A program made the translations under genes and the position numbers. From positions 10,850,001-10,914,000 of the forward strand of contig NC_091973.1 of NCBI RefSeq assembly GCF_036711975.1: 64,000 nucleotides of DNA, given 5' to 3'. Shown in pieces: positions 50,600 through 64,000 of the stretch. A model generated the notes under the pieces. The model saw nothing but the letters and a program-made list of their open reading frames with translations, ran no database searches and was not told the origin of the DNA. Position 1 is the stretch's first letter, and each line of letters begins with the position of its first letter. This DNA is from Onthophagus taurus (taxonomy: Eukaryota > Arthropoda > Insecta > Coleoptera > Scarabaeidae).

Positions 50600-53500
50600 C
50601 ACTTTTAGTTCCGATAACTCTGCCTACCATATATGTGACATTCAAGTGACAAATATCATATTGGAGTACGTTGGAGATAAAAAACAAAATGTGCCCAAAA
50701 CGTGATATTATGACGTTATACGCCGTGTTGAGCCATGTTTGAACTTTCTATCACCTTTGGTTCTGATAATTCTGTCGAATATATATGTGATATTCAGGTG
50801 GCAAATGTCATATTGGAGCATGTTGGAGATAAAAAACAAAATGTGCTCAAAACGTGATATTATGACGTTATACGCCGTTTTGAGCCATGTTTGAACTTGC
50901 TATCACTTTTGATTCCGATAACTCTGCCTACCATATATGTGACATTCAAGTGACAAATGTCATATTGGAGTACGTTTTAGATAAAAACAAAAGGTGCCCA
51001 AAACGTGATATTATGACGTTATACGCCGTTTTGAGCCATGTTTGACCTTTCTATCACTTTTGGTTCCGATAATTCAGTCGACCATATATGTGATATTTAG
51101 GTGACAAATGTCCTATTGGAGCATGTTGGAGATAAAAAACAAGATGGGCCCAAAACGTGATATTATGACCTTATACGGCGTTTTGAGCCATGTTTAAACT
51201 TTCTATCACTTTGGTTCCCAAAATTCTGTCGACCATATGTGTAACATTCAGACGGTAAATGTCATATTGGAGCACGTTAGAGCTAGAAAACAAAATGTTC
51301 CCAAAACGTGATTTCGTGACGTTATACGACGTTTTGGGCCATGTCTGAACTTTCTATCACTTTGGTTCCCAAAATTCTGTCGACCATATGTGTAACATTC
51401 AGACGGTAAATGTCATATTGGAGCACGTTAGAGCTAGAAAACAAAATGTTCCCAAAACGTGATTTCGTGACGTTATACGACGTTTTGGGCCATGTCTGAA
51501 CTTTCTATCACCTTTGGTTCCGATAATTCTGTCGACTATATATGTGATATTCAGGTGGCAAATGTCATATTGGAGCATGTTGGAGATAAAAAACAAAATG
51601 TGCTCAAAACGTGATATTATGACGTTATACGCCGTTTTGAGCCATGTTTGAACTTTCTATCACTTTTGATTTCGATAACTCTGCCTACCATATATGTGAC
51701 ATTCAAGTGACAAATGTCATATTGGAGTACGTTTTAGATAAAAACAAAAGGTGCCCAAAACGTGATATTATGACGTTATACGCCGTTTTGAGCCATGTTT
51801 GACCTTTCTATCACTTTTGGTTCCGATAATTCAGTCGACCATATATGTGATATTTAGGTGACAAATGTCCTACTGGAGCATGTTGGAGATAAAAAACAAA
51901 ATGGGCCCAAAACGTGATATTATGACCTTATACGGCGTTTTGAGCCATGTTTGAACTTTCTATCACTTTGGTTCCCAAAATTCTGTCGATCATATATGTG
52001 ATATTCAGGTGGCAAGTGTCATATCGGAGTATGTTGGAGATAAAAGACAAAATGTGTCTAAAACGTGATATTATAACGTTATACGCCGTTTTGAGCCATG
52101 TTAGAACTTTCTATCACTTTAGGTTCCGATAATTCTGTCGACCATATATGTGATACTTAGGTGACAAATGTCGTATTGGAGCATGTTGGAGATAAAAAAC
52201 AAAATGTGCCCAAAACGTGATATTATGACGTTATACCCCGTTTTGAGCCATGTTTAACCTTTCTATCACTTTTGGTTCCGATAATTCTGTTGACCATATT
52301 TGTGATATTCAGGCGCCAAATGACGTGTTGGAGCATGTTGGAGATAAAAAACAAAATGTGCCCAAAACGTGATATTATGACGTTATACGCCGTTCTGAGC
52401 CATGTTTGAACTTTCTATCACTTTTGTTTCCGATAATTCTGTTGACCATATTTGTGATATTCAGGCGCCAAATGACATGTTGGAGCATGTTGGAGATAAA
52501 AAACAAAATGTGCCCAAAACGTGATATTATGACGTTATACGCCGTTCTGAGCCATGTTTGAACTTTCTATCACTTTTGGTTCCGATAATTCTGCCTACCA
52601 TATTTGTGATATTCAGGCGCCAAATGACATGTTGGAGCATGTTGGAGATAAAAAACAAAATGTGCCCAAAAGGTGATTTGGTGACGTTATACGACGTTTT
52701 GAGCCATGTTTGAGCTTTCTATCTCTTTTGGTTCCGATAACTCTGTCGACCATATAGGTGACATTCAGGTGACAAATGTCATATTGGAACACGTTAGAGC
52801 CAAAAAAGAAAATGTCACCAAAGCGTGATTTGGTGACGTTATACGACGTCATGTCGGTTTTAAGCCATGTTTAAACTTTCTATCTTTTATGGTTCCGGTA
52901 ATTCTGTCGACCATATATGTGATATTCAGGTGACAAATGTCATATTGGAGCACGTTGGAGATAAAAAACAAAATGTGTCCAAAACGTGATTTGGTGACGT
53001 TATACGCCGTTTTGAGCCATGTTTGAACTTTCTATCAATTTTGGTTCCGATTATTCTATCGACCATATATGTGACATTCAAGTGACAAATATCATATTGG
53101 AGTACGTTGGAGATAAAAAAGAAAATGTGCCCAAAACGTGATATTATGACATTATACGCCGTTCTGAGCCATGTTTGAACTTTCTATCACTTTTGGTTCC
53201 GATAATTCTGTCAACCATATATGTGATATTCAGGTGGCAAATGTCATATGGGAGCATGTTGGAGATAAAAAACAAAATGTGCCCAAAACGTGATATTATG
53301 ACGTTATACGCCGTTTTGAGCCATGTTTGAACTTTCTATCACTTTTGGTTCCGATAATCCTGTCGACCATATATATGATATTCAGGTGGCAAATGTCATA
53401 TTGGAGCATGTTGGAGATAAGAAACAAAATGTGCCCAAAACGTGATATTATGACGTTATACGCCGTTTTGAGCCATGTTTGAACTTTCTATTACTTTTGG

Positions 53501-56400
53501 TTCCGATAACTCTGCCTACCATATATGTGACATTCAAGTGACAAATGTCATATTGGAGTACGTTTTAGATAAAAACAAAATGTGCCCAAAACGTGATATT
53601 ATGACGTTATACGCCGTTTTGAGCCATGTTTGACCTTTCTATCACTTTTGGTTCCGATAATTCAGTCGACCATATATGTGATATTTAAGTGACAAATGTC
53701 CTATTGGAGCATGTTGGAGATAAAAAACAAAATGTGCCCAAAACGTGATATTATGACGTTATACGCCGTTTTGGGCCATGTTTGAACTTTCTATCACTTT
53801 TGGTTCCGATAACTCTGCCTACCATATATGTGACATTCAAGTGACAAATATCATATTGGAGTACGTTGGAGATAAAAAACAAAATGTGCCCAAAACGTGA
53901 TATTATGACATTATACACCGTTTTGAGCCATGTTTGAACTTTCTATCACTTTTGGTTCCGATAATTCTGTCGACCATATATGTGATATTCAGGTGGCAAG
54001 CGTCTGCGAGCATGTTGGAGATAAAAAACAAAATGTGCCCAAAACGTGATATTATGACGTTATACGCCGTTCTGAGCCATGTTTGAACTTTCTATCACTT
54101 TTGGTTCCGATAATTCTGTCGACCATATATGTGATATTCAGGTGGCAAATGTCATATGGGAGCATGTTGGAGATAAAAAACAAAATGTGCCCAAAACGTG
54201 ATATTATGACGTTATACGCCGTTTTGAGCCATGTTTGAACTTTCTATCACTTTTGGTTCCGATAATCCTGTCGACCATATATATGATATTCAGGTGGCAA
54301 ATGTCATATTGGAGCATGTTGGAGATAAAAAACAAAATGTGCCCAAAACGTGATATTATGACGTTATACGCCGTTTTGAGCCATGTTTGAACTTTCTATC
54401 ACTTTTAGTTCCGATAACTCTGCCTACCATATATGTGACATTCAAGTGACAAATATCATATTGGAGTACGTTGGAGATAAAAAACAAAATGTGCCCAAAA
54501 CGTGATATTATGACGTTATACGCCGTGTTGAGCCATGTTTGAACTTTCTATCACCTTTGGTTCTGATAATTCTGTCGACTATATATGTGATATTCAGGTG
54601 GCAAATGTCATATTGGAGCATGTTGGAGATAAAAAACAAAATGTGCTCAAAACGTGATATTATGACGTTATACGCCGTTTTGAGCCATGTTTGAACTTGC
54701 TATCACTTTTGATTCCGATAACTCTGCCAACCATATATGTGACATTCAAGTGACAAATGTCATATTGGAGTACGTTTTAGATAAAAACAAAAGGTGCCCA
54801 AAACGTGATATTATCACGTTATACGCCGTTTTGAGCCATGTTTGACCTTTCTATCACTTTTGGTTCCGATAATTCAGTCGACCATATATGTGATATTTTG
54901 GTGACAAATGTCCTATTGGAGCATGTTGGAGATAAAAAACAAAATGGGCCCAAAACGTGATATTATGACCTTATACGGCGTTTTGAGCCATGTTTGAACT
55001 TTCTATCACTTTGGTTCCCAAAATTCTGTCGACCATATGTGTAACATTCAGACGGTAAATGTCATATTGGAGCACGTTAGAGCTAGAAAACAAAATGTTC
55101 CCAAAACGTGATTTCCTGACGTTATACGACGTTTTGGGCCATGTCTGAACTTTCTATCACTTTGGTTCCCAAAATTCTGTCGACCATATGTGTAACATTC
55201 AGACGGTAAATGTCATATTGGAGCACGTTAGAGCTAGAAAACAAAATGTTCCCAAAACGTGATTTCGTGACGTTATACGACGTTTTGGGACATGTCTGAA
55301 CTTTCTATCACCTTTGGTTCCGATAATTCTGTCGATCATATATGTGATATTCAGGTGACAAATGTCATATTGGAGCATGTTGGAGGTAAAAAACAAAATG
55401 TGCCCAAAACGTGATATTATGACGTTATACGACGTTTTCAGCCATGTTTGAACTTTCTATCACTTTTAGTTCCGATAACTCTGCCTACCATATATGTGAC
55501 ATTCAAGTGACAAATATCATATTGGAGTACGTTGCAGATAAAAAACAAAATGTGCCCAAAACGTGATATTATGACGTTATACGCCGTGTTGAGCCATGTT
55601 TGAACTTTCTATCACCTTTGGTTCCGATAATTCTGTCGATCATATATTCAGGTGGCAAATGTCATATTGGAGCATGTTGGAGATAAAAAACAAAATGTGC
55701 TCAAAACGTGATATTATGACGTTATACGCCGTTTTGAGCCATGTTTGAACTTTCTATCACTTTTGATTTCGATAACTCTGCCTACCATATATGTGACATT
55801 CAAGTGACAAATGTCATATTGGAGTACGTTTTAGATAAAAACAAAAGGTGCCCAAAACGTGATATTATGACGTTATACGCCGTTTTGAGCCATGTTTGAC
55901 CTTTCTATCACTTTTGGTTCCGATAATTCAGTCGACCATATATGTGATATTTAGGTGACAAATGTCCTACTGGAGCATGTTGGAGATAAAAAACAAAATG
56001 GGCCCAAAACGTGATATTATGACTTTATACGGCGTTTTGAGCCATGTTTGAACTTTCTATCACTTTGGTTCCCAAAATTCTGTCGATCATATATGTGATA
56101 TTCAGGTGGCAAGTGTCATATCGGAGTATGTTGGAGATAAAAGACAAAATGTGTCTAAAACGTGATATTATAACGTTATACGCCGTTTTGAGCCATGTTA
56201 GAACTTTCTATCACTTTAGGTTCCGATAATTCTGTCGACCATATATGTGATACTTAGGTGACAAATGTCGTATTGGAGCATGTTGGAGATAAAAAACAAA
56301 ATGTGCCCAAAACGTGATATTATGACGTATACCCCGTTTTGAGCCATGTTTAACCTTTCTATCACTTTTGGTTCCGATAATTCTGTTGACCATATTTGTG
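50600..56400. repeat. Multi-kilobase duplication within the satellite
   Basis: The block from about 50.6 to 52.5 kb recurs at about 54.4 to 56.6 kb. Rare variants recur in the same order at both places: CACTTTGGTTCCCAAAATTC with CATATGTGTAAC at 51.2 and 55.0 kb, AAGTGTCATATCGGAGTATG at 52.0 and 56.1 kb. The offset is 3800 at first and 4097 further right, so two monomers were gained or lost between copies. Confidence 0.8.
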
Positions 56401-56689
56401 ATATTCAGGCGCCAAATGACATGTTGGAGCATGTTGGAGATAAAAAACAAAATGTGCCCAAAACGTGATATTATGACGTTATACGCCGTTCTGAGCCATG
56501 TTTGAACTTTTTATCACTTTTGTTTCCGATAATTCTGTTGACCATATTTGTGATATTCAGGCGCCAAATGACATGTTGGAGCATGTTGGAGATAAAAAAC
56601 AAAATGTGCCCAAAACGTGATATTATGACGTTATACGCCGTTCTGAGCCATGTTTGAACTTTCTATCACTTTTGGTTCCGATAATTTTG

Positions 56690-59600
56690 TCGACCATGTC
56701 ATATTGGAGCATGTTGGAGATAAAAAAAAAAATGTGCGCAAAACGTGATATTATGATGTTATACGCCTTTCTGAGCCATGTTTGAACTTTCTATCACTTT
56801 TGGTTCCGATAATTCTGTTGACCATATTTGTGATATTCAGGCGCCAAATGACATGTTGGAGCATGTAGGAGATAAAAAACAAAATGTTCCCAAAACGTGA
56901 TATTATGACGTTATACGCCGTTCTGAGCCATGTTTGAACTTTCTATCACTTTTGGATCCGATAATTCTGTCGACCATATATGTGATATTCAGGGGCCAAA
57001 TGTCATATTGGAGCATGTTGGAGATAAAAAACAAAATGTGCCCAAAACGTGATATTATGACGTTATACGCCGTTCTGAGCCATGTTTGAACTTTCTATGA
57101 CTTTTGGTTCCGATAATTCTGCCGACCATATTTGTGATATTCAGGCGCCAAATGACATGTTGGAGCATGTTGGAGATAAAAAACAAAATGTGCCCAAAGC
57201 GTCATATTATGACGCTATACGCCGTTCTGAGCCATGTTTGAACTTTCTATAACTTTTGGTTCCGATAATTCTGCTGACCATATTTGTGATATTCAGGCGC
57301 CAAACGTCATATTGGAGCATGTTGGAGATAAAAAACAAAATGTGCCCAAAACGTGATATTATGACGTTATACACCGTTCTGAGCCATGTGTGAACTTTAT
57401 ATCACTTTTGGTTCCGATAATTCTGTTGAAAATATTTGTGTTATTCAGGCGCCAAATGACATGTTCGAGCATGTTGGAGATAAAAAACAAAATGTGCCCA
57501 AAACGTGATATTATGATGTTATACGCCGTTCTGAGCCATGTTTGAACTTTTTATCACTTTTGGTTCCGATAATTCTGTTGACCATATTTGTGTTATTCAG
57601 GCGCCAAATGACATGTTCGAGCATGTTGGAGATAAAAAACAAAATGTGCCCAAAACGTGATATTATGACGTTATACGCCGTTCTGAGCCATGTTTGAACT
57701 TTCTATCACTTTTGGATCCGATAATTCTGTCGATCTTATATGTGATATTCAGGGGCCAAATGTCATATTGGAGCATGTTGGAGATAAAAAACAAAATGTG
57801 CCCAAAACGTGATATTATGACGTTATACGCCGTTCTGAGCCATGTTTGAACTTTTTATCACTTTTGGTTCCGATAATTCTGCCGACCATATTTGTGATAT
57901 TCAGGCGCCAAATGACATGTTGGAGCATGTTGGAGATAAAAAACAAAATGTTCCCAAAACGTGATATTATGACGTTATACGCCGTTCTGAGCCATGTTTG
58001 AACTTTCTATCACTTTTGGTTCCGATAATTCTGCCGACCATATTTGTGATATTCAGGCGCCAAATGACATGTTGGAGCATGTTGGAGATAAAAAACAAAA
58101 TGTGCCCAAAACGTGATATTATGACGTTATACGCCGTTCTGAGCCATGTTTGAACTTTCTATCACTTTTGGTTCCGATAATTCTGCTGACCATATTTGTG
58201 ATATTCAGGCGTCAAATGTCATATTGGAGCATGTTGGAGATAAAAAACAAAATGTGCCCAAAACGTGATATTATGACGTTATACGCCGTTCTGAGCCATG
58301 TTTGAACTTTCTATCACTTTAGGTTCCGATAATTCTGTTGACCATATTTGTGTTATTCAGGCGCCAAATGACATGTTGGAGCATGTTGGAGATAAAAAAC
58401 AAAATGTGTCCAAAACGTGATATTATGACGTTACACGCCGTTCTGAGCCATGTTTGAACTTTCTATCACTTTTGATTCCGATAATTCTGTTGACCATATT
58501 TGTGATATTCAGGCGCCAAATGACATGTTGGAGCATGTTGGAGATAAAAAACAAAATGTGCCCAAAACGTGATATTATGACGTTATACGCCGTTCTGAGC
58601 CATGTTTGAACTTTCTATCACTTTTGGTTCCGATAATTCTGCTGACCATATTTGTGATATTCAGGCGTCAAATGTCATATTGGAGCATGTTGGAGATAAA
58701 AAACAAAATGTGCCCAAAACGTGATATTATGACGTTATACGCCGTTCTGAGCCATGTTTGAACTTTCTATCACTTTTGGTTCCGATAATTCTGCCGACCA
58801 TATTTGTGATATTCAGGCGCCAAATGACATGTTGGAGCATGTTGGAGATAAAAAACAAAATGTGCCCAAAACGTGATATTATGACGTTATACGCCGTTCT
58901 GAGCCATGTTTGAACTTTCTATCACTTTTGGTTCCGATAATTCTGCTGACCATATTTGTGATATTCAGGCGTCAAATGTCATATTGGAGCATGTTGGAGA
59001 TAAAAAACAAAATGTGCCCAAAACGTGATATTATGACGTTATACGCCGTTCTGAGCCATGTTTGAACTTTCTATCACTTTAGGTTCCGATAATTCTGTTG
59101 ACCATATTTGTGTTATTCAGGCGCCAAATGACATGTTGGAGCATGTTGGAGATAAAAAACAAAATGTGCCCAAAACGTGATATTATGACGTTATACGCCG
59201 TTCTGAGCCATGTTTGAACTTTCTATCACTTTTGGATCCGATAATTCTGTCGACCTTATATGTGATATTCAGGGGCCAAATGTCATATTGGAGCATGTTG
59301 GAGATAAAAAACAAAATGTGCCCAAAACGTGATATTATGACGTTATACGCCGTTCTGAGCCATGTTTGAACTTTTTATCACTTTTGGTTCCGATAATTCT
59401 GCCGACCATATTTGTGATATTCAGGCGCCAAATGACATGTTGGAGCATGTTGGAGATAAAAAACAAAATGTTCCCAAAACGTGATATTATGACGTTATAC
59501 GCCGTTCTGAGCCATGTTTGAACTTTCTATCACTTTTGGTTCCGATAATTCTGCCGACCATATTTATGATATTCAGGCGCCAAATGACATGTTGGAGCAT

Positions 59601-62600
59601 GTTGGAGATAAAAAACAAAATGTGCCCAAAACGTGATATTATGACGTTATACGCCGTTCTGAGCCATGTTTGAACTTTCTATCACTTTTGGTTCCGATAA
59701 TTCTGCTGACCATATTTGTGATATTCAGGCGTCAAATGTCATATTGGAGCATGTTGGAGATAAAAAACAAAATGTGCCCAAAACGTGATATTATGACGTT
59801 ATACGCCGTTCTGAGCCATGTTTGAACTTTCTATCACTTTAGGTTCCGATAATTCTGTTGACCATATTTGTGTTATTCAGGCGCCAAATGACATGTTGGA
59901 GCATGTTGGAGATAAAAAACAAAATGTGTCCAAAACGTGATATTATGACGTTACACGCCGTTCTGAGCCATGTTTGAACTTTCTATCGCTTTTGATTCCG
60001 ATAATTCTGTTGACCATATTTGTGATATTCAGGCGCCAAATGACATGTTGGAGCATGTTGGAGATAAAAAACAAAATGTGCCCAAAACGTGATATTATGA
60101 CGTTATACGCCGTTCTGAGCCATGTTTGAACTTTCTATCACTTTTGGTTCCGATAATTCTGCTGACCATATTTGTGTTATTCAGGCGTCAAATGACATGT
60201 TGGAGCATGTTGGAGATAAAAAACAAAATGTGTCCAAAACGTGATATTATGACGTTATACGCCGTTCTGAGCCATGTTTGAACTTTCTATCACTTTTGGT
60301 TCCGATAATTCTGCTGACCATATTTGTGTTATTCAGGCGTCAAATGACATGTTGGAGCATGTTGGAGATAAAAAACAAAATGTGCCCAAAACGTGATATT
60401 ATGACGTTATACGCCGTTCTGAGCCATGTTTGAACTTTCTATCACTTTTGGTTCCGATAATTCTGCTGACCATATTTGTGATATTCAGGCGCCAAATGAC
60501 ATGTTGGAGCATGTTGGGGATAAAAAACAAAATGTGCCCAAAACGTGATATTATGACGTTATACGCCGTTCTGAGCCATGTTTGAACTTTCTATCACTTT
60601 TGGTTCCGATAATTCTGTTGACCATATTTGTGTTATTCAGGCGCCAAATGACATGTTGGAGCATGTTGGAGATAAAAAACAAAATGTGCCCAAAACGTGA
60701 TATTATGACGTTATACGCCGTTCTGAGCCATGTTTGAACTTTCTATCACTTTTGGTTCCGATAATTTTGTCGACCATGTCATATTGGAGCATGTTGGAGA
60801 TAAAAAACAAAATGTGCCCAAAACGTGATATTATGATGTTATACGCCTTTCTGAGCCATGTTTGAACTTTCTATCACTTTTGGTTCCGATAATTCTGTTG
60901 ACCATATTTGTGATATTCAGGCGCCAAATGACATGTTGGAGCATGTTGGAGATAAAAAACAAAATGTGCCCAAAACGTGATATTATGACGTTATACGCCG
61001 TTCTGAGCCATGTTTGAACTTTCTATCACTTTTGGTTCCGATAATTCTGTTGACCATATTTGTGATATTCAGGCGCCAAATGACATGTTGGAGCATGTTG
61101 GAGATAAAAAACAAAATGTTCCCAAAACGTGATATTATGACGTTATACGCCGTTCTGAGCCATGTTTGAACTTTCTATCACTTTTGGATCCGATAATTCT
61201 GTCGACCATATATGTGATATTCAGGGGCCAAATGTCATATTGGAGCATGTTGGAGATAAAAAACAAAATGTGCCCAAAACGTGATATTATGACGTTATAC
61301 GCCGTTCTGAGCCATGTTTGAACTTTCTGTGACTTTTGGTTCCGATAATTCTGCCGACCATATTTGTGATATTCAGGCGCCAAATGACATGTTGGAGCAT
61401 GTTGGAGATAAAAAACAAAATGTGACCAAAGCGTCATATTATGACGCTATACGCCGTTCTGAGCCATGTTTGAACTTTCTATCACTTTTGGTTCCGATAA
61501 TTCTGCTGACCATATTTGTGATATTCAGGCGCCAAACGTCATATTGGAGCATGTTGGAGATAAAAAACAAAATGTGCCCAAAACGTGATATTATGACGTT
61601 ATACACCGTTCTGAGCCATGTGTGAACTTTATATCACTTTTGGTTCCGATAATTCTGTTGACCATATTTGTGTTATTCAGGCGCCAAATGACATGTTCGA
61701 GCATGTTGGAGATAAAAAACAAAATGTGCCCAAAACGTGATATTATGACGTTATACGCCGTTCTGAGCCATGTTTGAACTTTCTATCACTTTTGGATCCG
61801 ATAATTCTGTCGACCTTATATGTGATATTCAGGGGCCAAATGTCATATTGGAGCATGTTGGAGATAAAAAACAAAATGTGCCCAAAACGTAATACTATGA
61901 CGTTATACGCCGTTCTGAGCCATGTTTGAACTTTTTATCACTTTTGGTTCCGATAATTCTGCCGACCATATTTGTGATATTCAGGCGCCAAATGACATGT
62001 TGGAGCATGTTGGAGATAAAAAACAAAATGTTCCCAAAACGTGATATTATGACGTTATACGCCGTTCTGAGCCATGTTTGAACTTTCTATCACTTTTGGT
62101 TCCGATAATTGTGCCGACCATATTTGTGATATTCAGGCGCCAAATGACATGTTGGAGCATGTTGGAGATAAAAAACAAAATGTGCCCAAAACGTGATATT
62201 ATGACGTTATACGCCGTTCTGAGCCATGTTTGAACTTTCTATCACTTTTGGTTCCGATAATTCTGCTGACCATATTTGTGATATTCAGGCGTCAAATGTC
62301 ATATTGGAGCATGTTGGAGATAAAAAACAAAATGTGCCCAAAACGTGATATTATGACGTTATACGCCGTTCTGAGCCATGTTTGAACTTTCTATCACTTT
62401 AGGTTCCGATAATTCTGTCGACCATATATGTGATATTCAGGGGCCAAATGTCATATTGGAGCATGTTGGAGATAAAAAACAAAATGTGCCCAAAACGTGA
62501 TATTATGACGTTATACGCCGTTCTGAGCCATGTTTGAACTTTCTGTGACTTTTGGTTCCGATAATTCTGCCGACCATATTTGTGATATTCAGGCGCCAAA

Positions 62601-64000
62601 TGACATGTTGGAGCATGTTGGAGATAAAAAACAAAATGTGCCCAAAACGTGATATTATGACGTTATACGCCGTTCTGAGCCATGTTTGAACTTTCTATCA
62701 CTTTAGGTTCCGATAATTCTGTCGACCATATTTGTGATATTCAGGCGCCAAATGACATGTTGGAGCATGTTGGAGATAAAAAACAAAATGTGCCCAAAAC
62801 GTGATATTATGACGTTATACGCCGTTCTGAGCCATGTTTGAACTTTCTATCACTTTTGGTTCCGATAATTTTGTCGACCATGTCATATTGGAGCATGTTG
62901 GAGATAAAAAAAAAATGTGCGCAAAACGTGATATTATGATGTTATACGCCTTTCTGAGCCATGTTTGAACTTTCTATCACTTTTGGTTCCGATAATTCTG
63001 TTGACCATATTTGTGATATTCAGGCGCCAAATGACATGTTGGAGCATGTAGGAGATAAAAAACAAAATGTTCCCAAAACGTGATATTATGACGTTATACG
63101 CCGTTCTGAGCCATGTTTGAACTTTCTATCACTTTTGGATCCGATAATTCTGTCGACCATATATGTGATATTCAGGGGCCAAATGTCATATTGGAGCATG
63201 TTGGAGATAAAAAACAAAATGTGCCCAAAACGTGATATTATGACGTTATACGCCGTTCTGAGCCATGTTTGAACTTTCTATGACTTTTGGTTCCGATAAT
63301 TCTGCCGACCATATTTGTGATATTCAGGCGCCAAATGACATGTTGGAGCATGTTGGAGATAAAAAACAAAATGTGCCCAAAGCGTCATATTATGACGCTA
63401 TACGCCGTTCTGAGCCATGTTTGAACTTTCTATCACTTTTGGTTCCGATAATTCTGCTGACCATATTTGTGATATTCAGGCGCCAAACGTCATATTGGAG
63501 CATGTTGGAGATAAAAAACAAAATGTGCCCAAAACGTGATATTATGACGTTATACACCGTTCTGAGCCATGTGTGAACTTTATATCACTTTTGGTTCCGA
63601 TAATTCTGTTGAAAATATTTGTGTTATTCAGGCGCCAAATGACATGTTCGAGCATGTTGGAGATAAAAAACAAAATGTGCCCAAAACGTGATATTATGAC
63701 GTTATACGCCGTTCTGAGCCATGTTTGAACTTTTTATCACTTTTGGTTCCGATAATTCTGTTGACCATATTTGTGTTATTCATGCGCCAAATGACATGTT
63801 CGAGCATGTTGGAGATAAAAAACAAAATGTGCCCAAAACGTGATATTATGACGTTATACGCCGTTCTGAGCCATGTTTGAACTTTCTATCACTTTTGGAT
63901 CCGATAATTCTGTCGACCTTATATGTGATATTCAGGGGCCAAATGTCATATTGGAGCATGTTGGAGATAAAAAACAAAATGTGCCCAAAACGTGATATTA
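56690..64000. repeat. Second set of satellite higher-order copies
   Basis: The shortened unit with TTTTGTCGACCATGTCATATTGG at about 56691 recurs at 60771 and 62866. The variant GCGTCATATTATGACGCTATA recurs at 57199, 61430 and 63381. The 56.7-57.8 kb and 62.9-64.0 kb blocks share even rare changes (AAAAAATGTGCGCAAAAC, a GTAGGAGATAAA variant), so these two are closer to each other than to the 60.8 kb copy. Confidence 0.8.

Larger units (their letters stand above)
48674..64000. repeat. Satellite array, about 152-bp monomer, at least 15.3 kb
   Basis: About 100 head-to-tail monomers running off the window end. Each unit contains a GTCGACCATATATGTGA-like block, CAAATGTCATATTGGAGCA, GGAGATAAAAAACAAAATGTG, AAAACGTGAT, GACGTTATACGCCG and GAGCCATGTTTGAACTTTCT. 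Spacing of marker positions gives about 152 bases. The left 1.7 kb is mostly a GATTTGGTGACG subtype; a GATATTATGACG subtype follows; from about 52.3 kb, and especially 56.3 kb, a third with TTCTGAGCC and AGGCGCCAAATGACATG predominates. Repeated short minus-strand frames inside are by-products of the repeat: the unit length is not a multiple of three. Confidence 0.97.

Noticed and set aside
48597..63576. Many similar 60-130 residue reading frames on both strands of the satellite
   Set aside because: They recur with the 152-bp repeat, change frame between units because the unit is not a multiple of three, and resemble no protein. They are a by-product of the tandem repeat.
48674..64000. Regular repeats considered as a CRISPR array
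   Set aside because: The whole 152-bp unit is repeated without unique spacers, no cas genes are present and the DNA is eukaryotic.
1..64000. tRNA, rRNA or host single-copy genes
   Set aside because: None could be recognised; the only tRNA-related signal is the gypsy primer site at 21143.

Overview
The window looks like repeat-rich, probably heterochromatic, nuclear DNA of an insect. I cannot name the species; a beetle would fit but that is a guess. The evidence is the set of element families: BEL/Pao, errantivirus-like Ty3/gypsy with env, Penelope-like elements, piggyBac, Tc1, R1-like non-LTR elements, a Maverick/Polinton and a long satellite. Introns are very short, base composition is AT-rich, and I found no host single-copy gene, tRNA or rRNA. 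Almost every coding stretch belongs to a mobile element and most are broken.

Layout. 0.4-6.6 kb: a BEL/Pao gag on the minus strand, cut up by a piggyBac with TTAA ends (3783-6119) and a decayed IS630/Tc1-like transposase region, next to a non-LTR reverse transcriptase fragment. 6.6-11.5 kb: a minus-strand gypsy pol remnant with its 3' LTR, interrupted by Penelope-like sequences. 12.6-14.0 kb: a decayed Tc1 element. 14.0-20.9 kb: fragments of piggyBac, a small MITE, three R1-like pieces, a large inverted repeat and a Penelope tail.

20.9-46.4 kb: an errantivirus-like gypsy element on the plus strand, opened by two later insertions whose target-site duplications are still exact: an 18.5 kb Polinton (22421-40929, duplication CATTGA, 446-bp inverted ends) and a 1.2 kb Penelope-like copy with inverted arms (41104-42310, 13-bp duplication). 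The gypsy host element has lost most of gag and the integrase core and carries many stops.

The Polinton is the best preserved unit. It carries a protein-primed-type DNA polymerase B on the plus strand. On the minus strand it has an integrase with chromodomain, an FtsK/HerA-type packaging ATPase, an adenovirus-type protease, a phospholipase-A2-like protein, penton-like and major-capsid-like jelly-roll proteins, and several unknown genes. Together these are a virus-like set for replication (POLB), integration (INT), packaging (ATP), capsid building and maturation (capsid proteins, PRO) and possibly membrane breach (PLA2-like). Two 55-59 bp introns are visible: one within POLB, and one whose removal would create the start codon of another gene. 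The terminal repeats are crowded with AGGTCA half-sites.

46.6-64.0 kb: a tandem satellite of about 152-bp monomers that runs off the window end. It contains internal kilobase-scale duplications and one 1.86 kb insertion that looks like a solo LTR. At several Penelope ends there is a recurring hammerhead-ribozyme-like motif whose hairpin pairs in each copy although its sequence differs between copies.
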